DNA of 18,168 nt from Rubrobacter sp. (GTDB lineage Bacteria; Actinomycetota; Rubrobacteria; Rubrobacterales; Rubrobacteraceae): positions 1-18,168 of the forward strand of contig JADDPR010000534.1 of the NCBI GenBank assembly GCA_016781775.1, written 5' to 3'. This document shows, one piece after another, positions 13,098 through 18,168 of this stretch (its first letter is position 1; each line of letters starts with the position of its first letter). A program made the position numbers and the translations under genes. A model generated the notes under the pieces. That model saw only the letters and a list, made by a program, of their open reading frames with translations, was not told the DNA's origin and did not search any database.

Positions 13098-14021
13098 GTG
13101 AGCTCCTCCGGGCACGGGGACGAGCGGCGCAACGCGCCCCGCGGCGACCGCTCCCCCCAATCTTCCGGCGCCCCCCGACGCGCCGAGGAGACGCCATCGG
13201 GGAGGGGCGAGAGGGGAAGGGGGACGTTCCCCCTGTCGCGCGGGCTCTTGCTGCCCGTCGTCGGGCTTCTGGTTCTCGCGCTCGTGGTCGGGGGGCTGCT
13301 GCTGTGGCGCTGGTACGCGGATCAGGTCGGGGGCACGAACCTCTTCGAGGACTCGGTCGCCTCGGGCCCGGAGCCCCTCGTGCGCCTGACGAACGGCGCG
13401 GGGCAGGTTCGCGTGGAGGGGGTAGAAACCGAGACCGTGGAGATCTCGGCGGAGAGGTACGCCCGCGGCTCGGACCCGACGGCGGCGAGGGAGAACGCGG
13501 CCGGGGTGGCCGTGGACGTCGCCCGCGAGGGCTCGACGCTGGAGATCTCCTCCGACGCGAGTAGCGGCACCGGGGTCGACTACTCCCTGAGGGTGCCCGA
13601 AGGCAGCAAGGTCGAGGTCGAGTCGGCGGAGGGGGACGTGGAGGTCTCGGGCGTGGCCGACAGCGTGCAGGCGAAGGCGGAGATGGGGGACGTAACGGTG
13701 AGGGACGTGCGAGGCTCCGTGACGGTGGAGGCGCCCCGGGGGGACACGACGGTAGAGGGCGTGAGCACGGAGACGGGAGACGTCGAGCTCTCCGTCGGCT
13801 CCGGAGACCTGGTGCTGCGCGACCTCCTGGTCGGCGTCTTGGAGGCGCGGGTGGAGGCCGGGAGCGCCGAGCTTCTGGGGCGCTTCGCCGGTGGCGGCCG
13901 GCTGCTCGTCGAGACGGGCTCCATCGCCGTCAGGGTCCCGCCGGAGGACGTCAGGGAGTTGAGCCTGGAGGCCCGCGTGGGTGAGGTCGCACGCGAGGGC
14001 GAAGCCGAAGGGGGCGAGTAG
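13098..14021 (+). CDS. Membrane-anchored DUF4097-family protein
   Basis: 307 aa. Residues 1-48 are polar and basic (cytoplasmic). Residues 49-71 (LLLPVVGLLVLALVVGGLLL) form one transmembrane helix; the rest is extracytoplasmic. The C-terminal two thirds is a run of short beta repeats of about 20 residues with a recurring G-[DS]-V-x-V-x-x-V pattern (GDVEVSGVADSVQAKAEMGD, then VTVRDVRGSVTVEAPRGDT, then TVEGVSTETGDVELSVGSGD), typical of DUF4097 'adhesin-like' right-handed beta-solenoids. Function of the family is unknown; cell-envelope association is inferred. GTG 13098 has only a weak SD. Three bases separate its stop from the next start (14025), so the two are almost certainly co-transcribed and coupled. 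Confidence 0.78.
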   Translation: MSSSGHGDERRNAPRGDRSPQSSGAPRRAEETPSGRGERGRGTFPLSRGLLLPVVGLLVLALVVGGLLLWRWYADQVGGTNLFEDSVASGPEPLVRLTNGAGQVRVEGVETETVEISAERYARGSDPTAARENAAGVAVDVAREGSTLEISSDASSGTGVDYSLRVPEGSKVEVESAEGDVEVSGVADSVQAKAEMGDVTVRDVRGSVTVEAPRGDTTVEGVSTETGDVELSVGSGDLVLRDLLVGVLEARVEAGSAELLGRFAGGGRLLVETGSIAVRVPPEDVRELSLEARVGEVAREGEAEGGE

Positions 14022-14024
14022 CCC

Positions 14025-14609
14025 GTGTTCGGCGGGAGGAGTTCGGGCTACCACTCCCCGGAGGGCTTCCGGGACGCCGCGCGCGAGGTCTGGCTCGCCC
14101 CGGGGCGTTTCTTCCGCAGGCTCGACCCGGACGGTGGGTGGTTGAAGCCCGCTCTCTTCGCCTCGGCCGTCCTCTACCTGAACCTTCTCCTCGGGGAGCT
14201 TCTGCAGGAAGTGTGGCTCTTCGAGTTCAACTACGGCCTCCTGTACGCGGCGCTGCTCGGCCTCCCCTTCGCGCTCATCTTGGCGCCCCTGCTCGTCGCG
14301 GGGCTCTCGGCGCTCGTCCTCACGATCCTCGACGGTGCCCCCTCCCGCCGAAAGCTCTCCCCCATCTTTCGCGCCCTCGGTTACGCCTCCGCGATAGGGC
14401 TCGTGCTCTGGCTCCCCCTGGCCCCCCTCGTCGCCGTCCCCTACGGCCTGTACGTCGCCACCGTGGCCGTCAAGGAGGTGCTGTTCATCGACTGGAAGCG
14501 CGCGGCAGCGGTGACGCTCATTCCTTTAGGGGCCGTCCTCTTGATCGTGCTGCTCCTCACCGGCTTCGACGAAGCCCGTCAACTTCTGATCAACCCGCCC
14601 GGCAGCTAA
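14025..14609 (+). CDS. Yip1-like multi-pass membrane protein
   Basis: 194 aa, GTG 14025, three bases after the previous stop; the SD would lie within the end of the upstream gene (GGGGGCGAG). The N-terminus (EVWLAPGRFFRRLDPDGGWLKPALF) is the typical Yip1-domain entry, with an amphipathic segment before TM1. About five hydrophobic stretches follow: 44-62, 72-100 (LLYAALLGLPFALILAPLLV), 117-140, 143-155 and 167-185 (AVTLIPLGAVLLIVLLLTG). Bacterial Yip1-family proteins are integral membrane proteins of unknown role. It sits between a DUF4097-type surface protein and a UDG-fold protein in a tight run, with 7 bp to the next gene. Confidence 0.75.
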   Translation: MFGGRSSGYHSPEGFRDAAREVWLAPGRFFRRLDPDGGWLKPALFASAVLYLNLLLGELLQEVWLFEFNYGLLYAALLGLPFALILAPLLVAGLSALVLTILDGAPSRRKLSPIFRALGYASAIGLVLWLPLAPLVAVPYGLYVATVAVKEVLFIDWKRAAAVTLIPLGAVLLIVLLLTGFDEARQLLINPPGS

Positions 14610-14616
14610 GGAAGCG

Positions 14617-15369
14617 GTGGACGAGGGGCAACACCCCGTCGAACACCTCTTCGAGGGTCTGAAGACCGTCGAGCCGTACCCCGAACGGGTGGTTCCCGTT
14701 CCCGAGCGGCTCCCCGGCACGGCTTTCTTCCCCGGCGGCTTGGGCCTGTGGCACCCGAACCCCGAGGAACCCCCGCCGCCCATGCCGGCCGGAGGCGTCA
14801 TGGTGCTCGGGCACGACTTCTACTCCGAGGCGGGTTACCGACGCTTCCTTGCGAACAGGGGGGAGAGCACGAGGGGGCCGACATGGCGCAACCTCCTCGC
14901 CCTGCTCGCCCGCGTGGGGGTCGGACCCGAACGATGCTTCTTCACCAACGCCTACATGGGCCTGCGCGCCGGCTCGCAGAACACCGGCCGGTTCCCGGGC
15001 GCCGGCGACCTCGGCTTCGTCGGGCGGTGCCGGGCGTTTCTGGGGGAGCAACTCCGGGCCCAGAAGCCGCGCCTGATCCTCACCCTGGGCAGCCACGTCC
15101 CCGCCGTCCTGGCCCCGCTCTCCGAAGACCTCGCCCCGTGGATAAAAGCCGCCTCGCTCAAAGCCCTCGACGAAGCCGAATGCCCCCTCATCCCGGCCGC
15201 CCGCTTCCCCTCCGTCCCCGACCGCAAAGTGACGGTCGCGGCCCTCGTCCACCCCTCCATACGCTGGGCGAGCGTCCTCAGGCGCCGCTACAAAACCCTC
15301 TCCGGCGACCCCGCCGAGCGGTCCATTCTCGAGGACGCCCTGAAAGCAAGCGGCGTGGGCGAGGAGTAG
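14617..15369 (+). CDS. Uracil-DNA glycosylase-fold protein
   Basis: 250 aa, cytoplasmic. Two hallmark positions of the UDG superfamily are visible. GVMVLGHDFYSEAGYR (60-75) occupies the place of the catalytic motif; G65-H-D67-F-Y69-S mirrors GQDPYH, keeping the Asp and Tyr. VAALVHPSIRWASVLRRRY keeps the H212-P-S214 of motif B. In between, PTWRNLLALLARVGV, ERCFFTNAYMGLRAGSQN and PRLILTLGSHVPAVLAPL follow the UDG beta-alpha-beta order (trp/asn pocket, then the strand before the second helix). It may be a base-excision repair glycosylase or a catalytically altered relative. GTG 14617; AAGGA overlapping the upstream stop is 4 nt away, so coupled translation is likely. Confidence 0.75.
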   Translation: MDEGQHPVEHLFEGLKTVEPYPERVVPVPERLPGTAFFPGGLGLWHPNPEEPPPPMPAGGVMVLGHDFYSEAGYRRFLANRGESTRGPTWRNLLALLARVGVGPERCFFTNAYMGLRAGSQNTGRFPGAGDLGFVGRCRAFLGEQLRAQKPRLILTLGSHVPAVLAPLSEDLAPWIKAASLKALDEAECPLIPAARFPSVPDRKVTVAALVHPSIRWASVLRRRYKTLSGDPAERSILEDALKASGVGEE

Positions 15370-15593
15370 CCCACCGCCTCCGACGTCACCCGGTATCCCC
15401 CTCGGTGGTCCGGAGAAGCGCACGCATCAACATCCATCTGCAACAAACGCCCCGCCGAGACCGAAACAAGCCGCGACGGAACCGCTCTCCTGAACAAGAC
15501 TCCGAGAAGACCGACCTCAAGCCGGGTCGAACCCCTCCTGCTCTTCGGCCCGGACAGGGGCAAAAAGCTGACGGGCACGGTCCGCGAACCTCC

Positions 15594-16778
15594 TCAGCCG
15601 GAGAGGGCTTCGAGCGCGATCGCCGTCAGGAGCGCGGCACCCTGCGGCAGTATCTCCTCATCGAATTGGAACTGCGGGGTGTGGAGGCCGGAGACGTCGC
15701 CGATGCCAAGCCAAACGTAGGCCCCGGGCAGCTTCTCCAGGAAGAAGGCAAAGTCTTCGCCGCCCATCGAGGGGTGGGCGGTCTCGACGGCCCTCTCCTC
15801 GCCGAAGAGTGAGGCCGCGACCCTAAGGGCGAGGGCGGCGGCCTCGGGGTCGTTGCGGGTGACGGGGTAGGAGAAGGTGTAGTCGAGCTCGGCGTCGGCA
15901 CGCATCCCGCGGGCCACGCCCTTGGCGAGCTGCTCCATGCGCTCCGGGAGCCTGCGCCGCAGGTCGTCGTCTATCGTGCGCACGGTGCCGCCCATGCGGG
16001 CGGTCTCGGGGATGATATTGAAGGCGCTCCCCGCCCCTATCTCCCCTATTGTCACGACCGCCGGCTGGACCGGGTCGACCTCCCTGGAGACGAGCGTTTG
16101 TAAGGCCGTCGCGATCTGGGCGGCGACAACGATGGCGTCGGCCGAGAGGTGGGGCATCGCGCCGTGCCCGCCCGTGCCCTTGATCTCCATCTCGAACTTG
16201 TCGGCGGCGGCCATGATGGGTCCGGCCTTCGTCGCCGCCGTCCCGAACGGGAGCCCCGGCCACAGATGGAGCGCGAAGATCTGGTCCACTCCTTCGGCGA
16301 CCCCCTCCTCGACCATAACCCTTCCCCCGCCTCCGCCCTCCTCGGCGGGCTGGAAGACAAACTTCACCTTACCGTTCAGCCGCCCACGGAAGGAGTCCTG
16401 CGACAGCGTCTTCGCCGCGCCCACGAGCATGCTCGTGTGACCGTCGTGGCCGCAGGCGTGCATCTTGCCGTCGGTGCCCGAAGAGAAGGGCAGGCCCGTC
16501 TCCTCGTGGATCGGGAGGGCGTCCATGTCGGCGCGCAGCGCGATCGTGGGCCCATCGCCTGCGCCCTGGAGCGTCGCCACGATCCCGTTCTGGGCGACGC
16601 CGGTCTCGATCTCCAGCGGCAGGCCGTCGAGGGCCGCGAGGACCTTGCGGGCGGTCTTCTCCGTGTCGAAGCCGAGCTCGGGCTCGCGGTGGATGTCGCG
16701 CCTGAGCGTCGTGATCTCCCCCCCGAAGCTCCCCCGAACCTCGTCTACAAGTCCTTGCAAACCCTGCGCCACGTCCAC
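15594..16778 (-). CDS. M20D family amidohydrolase (N-acyl amino acid / hippurate hydrolase type)
   Basis: 394 aa metallo-hydrolase that cleaves N-acyl or amide bonds of amino acids; cytoplasmic, binuclear metal site. LRRDIHREPELGF (25-37) opens the fold; IALRADMDALPIHEETGLPF precedes MHACGHDGHTSM (ligands Cys109, His111), FQPAEEGGGG (Glu146, Glu147), FALHLWP (His171) and GLHTPQFQFDEE (His366). KGTGGHGAMPHLSADAI is the dimerisation-domain glycine loop typical of HipO/AbgB-like members. The start is taken as GTG 16778 because GAGGAGG lies 4 nt upstream; GTG 16772 is equally possible, and the longer open frame overlaps the upstream DUF2231 gene. It is 29 bp behind that gene on the same strand, so co-transcription is likely. 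Specific substrate unknown. Confidence 0.9.
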   Translation of the reverse strand: MDVAQGLQGLVDEVRGSFGGEITTLRRDIHREPELGFDTEKTARKVLAALDGLPLEIETGVAQNGIVATLQGAGDGPTIALRADMDALPIHEETGLPFSSGTDGKMHACGHDGHTSMLVGAAKTLSQDSFRGRLNGKVKFVFQPAEEGGGGGRVMVEEGVAEGVDQIFALHLWPGLPFGTAATKAGPIMAAADKFEMEIKGTGGHGAMPHLSADAIVVAAQIATALQTLVSREVDPVQPAVVTIGEIGAGSAFNIIPETARMGGTVRTIDDDLRRRLPERMEQLAKGVARGMRADAELDYTFSYPVTRNDPEAAALALRVAASLFGEERAVETAHPSMGGEDFAFFLEKLPGAYVWLGIGDVSGLHTPQFQFDEEILPQGAALLTAIALEALSG

Positions 16779-16807
16779 ACAGCCTCCTCTGCCTTCGCTT
16801 GCCGTAC

Positions 16808-17269
16808 CTACCGGGTGATGCCCTTGACCCCGATGCCCCACTCCGTGAGGAGATTGCCGCCGAGAAAGCCCGTAAGGGCGAGCACGGCGAGCCCCACGAG
16901 CGCCACCACGAGATAAGCCCGCGACCCGCCGACGTCGCCCCGGCGCATCGAGCTCCACGCCGTCAGCCCAACGAACAGCGCCGTCGTCGCGAAGCCCAGA
17001 TACTGGTGGCGGTCTATCGCGGAGAGGAGGACCGAGTCGTCCTCGTACGCCAGGTGCGCGACGAGCCCCGTGATCGTCGCCGCTACCGTCCCGAGCGACC
17101 CGAGGACGAGCAGGAGCCACGCGCCGCCTTGCAACCCCGGCCTCTTCGCGGCAAAGTAGTCCACGCCTACACTCACGAAGGGCAACGCTATCGGGAAGTG
17201 CGTAACGGCGCCATGAATGTGATTGAACAGGTTCTCGAAAAAATCGCTCACAGCCACGACCTTCCACAC
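16808..17269 (-). CDS. DUF2231 family membrane protein
   Basis: 153 aa, four predicted transmembrane helices: about 22-38 (THFPIALPFVSVGVDYF), 51-73 (LLLVLGSLGTVAATITGLVA), 87-106 and 119-142 (AYLVVALVGLAVLALTGFLGG). The HIHGAVTHFPIALP motif, with conserved His residues at the start of TM1, is diagnostic for DUF2231 (COG4244); further His and acidic residues at helix ends suggest heme or metal contact, but no function is established. GTG 17269 has ACGGAG 8 nt upstream; GTG 17251 (VSDFFENLF...) behind GGAAGG is an alternative. TAGAAT at 17304-17309 is a plausible -10. It precedes the amidohydrolase gene in the same direction. Confidence 0.82.
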   Translation of the reverse strand: MWKVVAVSDFFENLFNHIHGAVTHFPIALPFVSVGVDYFAAKRPGLQGGAWLLLVLGSLGTVAATITGLVAHLAYEDDSVLLSAIDRHQYLGFATTALFVGLTAWSSMRRGDVGGSRAYLVVALVGLAVLALTGFLGGNLLTEWGIGVKGITR

Positions 17270-17303
17270 GCGCTACTCCGTCGCACCCATAGTGCCGCTT
17301 GAC

Positions 17304-17309
17304 ATTCTA
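17304..17309 (-). promoter_or_regulatory. Putative -10 box of the DUF2231-amidohydrolase transcript
   Basis: TAGAAT on the minus strand, 34 nt before the GTG at 17269. Third occurrence of this hexamer ahead of a minus-strand gene in the window. No -35 consensus. Confidence 0.3.
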
Positions 17310-17336
17310 CGATGCCGCGCGACGGCCGGGCGCAGA

Positions 17337-17376
17337 ACAAAAGAGGCGCCCGCGGGGTGGTCCCCGCGGGCGCCTC
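17337..17376 (-). terminator. Intrinsic terminator of the OsmC gene
   Basis: A perfect 15-bp GC-rich stem (17343-17357 with 17362-17376) and a 4-nt loop. On the minus strand it is followed by TTTTGTT, making it the most canonical rho-independent terminator in the window. It lies 39 nt past the OsmC stop codon and separates it from the DUF2231 transcript. Confidence 0.85.
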
Positions 17377-17415
17377 CGGGAAGGGAGATCTACCTCCCCT
17401 AACGAGTCAGGATCT

Positions 17416-17850
17416 CTAGGCGAGGCTCGCGTTCAGCTGGATGTCCAGGTTGCCCCTGAGGGCGTTGGAGACCGGGCAGAGCTGCTCCGCCTCCTGGGCG
17501 GCGTTCTGGAACTCGTCGGCGCTGAGACCGGGGACGTTCCCCTGAACGTTCAGCTGCATCGTGGTGATCTTGAGCTGCTGGTCGTCCAGGGTGCAGACGG
17601 CGTCGACCTCCAAATGCTCCGGAGCGTTACCCTTCTGAGAAAGGGTATGGGAGAGCGCCATCGCGTAGCAGGTCGCGTGCGCCGCGGCGATAAGCTCCTC
17701 GGGGCTGGTCTTGCCCTCGGGCTGCTGGACCCGCGAGGCGAAGGTTACCGGGGTGTTGTTCAGCACCCCGCTGCCCTCGGACAGCGTGCCGTTGCCGCTG
17801 GGAAGGTCCCCATTCCACTCCGCATGTGCGCTACGGTCCACGTTAGCCAT
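17416..17850 (-). CDS. osmC: OsmC-family peroxiredoxin
   Basis: 144 aa, thiol-dependent reductase of organic hydroperoxides, cytoplasmic homodimer. The two redox cysteines are in place: Cys61 in AAAHATCYAMALSHTLSQ (peroxidatic) and Cys125 in EAEQLCPVSNAL (resolving). The N-terminal AEWNGDLPSGNGTL and FASRVQQPEGKTSPEELIAA are typical of the OsmC branch (Ohr proteins differ around the first Cys). ATG 17850 with AAGGAGAGA 5 nt upstream; an ATG at 17889 has no SD. Single-gene transcript ending at the strong terminator at 17337-17376. The inverted repeat at 17916-17938 in its promoter region hints at redox or stress regulation. Confidence 0.92.
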   Translation of the reverse strand: MANVDRSAHAEWNGDLPSGNGTLSEGSGVLNNTPVTFASRVQQPEGKTSPEELIAAAHATCYAMALSHTLSQKGNAPEHLEVDAVCTLDDQQLKITTMQLNVQGNVPGLSADEFQNAAQEAEQLCPVSNALRGNLDIQLNASLA

Positions 17851-17896
17851 ACTCTCTCCTTGATCCTTGCTTGCACTTGTTCGCCCCAACGTATGA

Positions 17897-17938
17897 ATGT
17901 TACCCCGAACAGATCGTGCGCGCTAGGTAATTGCGCAC
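17897..17938 (-). promoter_or_regulatory. OsmC promoter region with operator-like inverted repeat
   Basis: On the minus strand TAACAT (17902-17897) is a candidate -10. Centred about 37 nt before the expected transcription start is GTGCGC-N11-GCGCAC (17916-17921 and 17933-17938), a spaced dyad overlapping the -35 position, where no TTGACA is present. This arrangement fits an activator or repressor of a peroxide-responsive gene. It does not match the OhrR or OxyR consensus as I know them. Confidence 0.4.
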
Positions 17939-17989
17939 AACCGATTCAATCGACACGGCCGATGTTGCGCCGAGCACGCCCCCGTCCCC

Positions 17990-18168
17990 TCAGTAACTCT
18001 TGCGGTGGAAGAGCCACAGGGCGACGATCAGGGGCAGCACGGCGGCAATCAAGCAGACCAGTACACTGAGCATCGGATCGGGTTGCTGGCTTGCGAGAGG
18101 TATCTCGAAAGGTCCGTTCTCGTATGGATCTACGATGGCCCAGTAACGAGTGATTCTGTAGACCTCGA
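17990..18168 (-). CDS. C-terminal end of a membrane protein (start beyond window)
   Basis: The minus strand has an open frame from the right edge to TGA at 17990-17992; 58 residues are visible. The sequence begins EVYRITRYWAIVDPYENGPF, continues EIPLASQQPDP, and then has one clear transmembrane helix, MLSVLVCLIAAVLPLIVALW, with a short basic cytoplasmic end (LFHRKSY). The helix followed by R-K marks an inside C-terminus. The family cannot be identified from this part; an ABC-2 type permease or another multi-pass protein is possible. The gap to the OsmC start is about 140 bp. Confidence 0.6.
   Translation of the reverse strand, partial: EVYRITRYWAIVDPYENGPFEIPLASQQPDPMLSVLVCLIAAVLPLIVALWLFHRKSY

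Noticed and set aside
1..18168. CRISPR arrays, tRNA or rRNA genes, complete insertion sequences, att sites
   Set aside because: None found on reading both strands: no regularly spaced repeats, no cloverleaf with TTCRA-type arm, and only one transposase remnant.

Overview
The window is a piece of high-GC bacterial chromosome. Heavy use of AGG arginine codons, strong GC3 bias, an F420-type LLM oxidoreductase, a PduO cobalamin adenosyltransferase and several actinobacterial families (DUF2795, DUF2231, SHOCT) suggest an actinobacterium, most likely Rubrobacter-like. That assignment is inference from composition and protein style, not a database match.

Layout. 1-644 (-): 5' part of a serine beta-lactamase/family VIII esterase running off the left edge, next to a decayed IS1182-like transposase tail (about 700-960, +). 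1244-2530 (-): CynX/NimT-type MFS transporter. 2531-3130 has no credible gene but holds a perfect hairpin. 3131-5032: four small genes (3-4 TM protein; DUF1059-like Cys/His protein; DUF2795 protein; HTH plus coiled-coil protein), two of them convergent across a double terminator. 5144-6748 (+): phosphoglycerate mutase, a 63-aa charged protein, and a cold-shock domain fused to a SHOCT tail. 6749-7433 is gene-free, locally AT-rich, and contains the best sigma-70-like promoter of the window followed by a terminator-like stem-loop (candidate small RNA). 7434-8972 (-): single-domain Cdc48-like AAA+ ATPase with an unrecognised cysteine-rich N-terminal domain, divergent from PduO adenosyltransferase (9052, +). 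A beta-propeller-like lipoprotein follows, with an apparent one-base frameshift just after its start. 11061-12026 (+) LLM oxidoreductase is tail to tail with a 2Fe-2S ferredoxin (12039-12407, -). 12594-15369 (+): cupin, then a tight run of DUF4097-type anchored protein, Yip1-like membrane protein and a UDG-fold protein. 15594-17269 (-): M20D amidohydrolase preceded by a DUF2231 membrane protein. 17416-17850 (-): OsmC peroxiredoxin with a textbook intrinsic terminator. The right edge cuts a membrane protein whose C-terminus is visible (17990-18168, -).

Functionally this is mostly housekeeping and stress/redox material (OsmC, ferredoxin, F420 oxidoreductase, cold shock, DNA-repair fold, AAA+ ATPase), with no defence island, CRISPR, prophage or biosynthetic cluster visible. 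The least explained items are the AAA+ protein's Cys-rich domain, the candidate sRNA with an anti-Shine-Dalgarno-like loop, the CSD-SHOCT fusion, and the frameshifted lipoprotein start.
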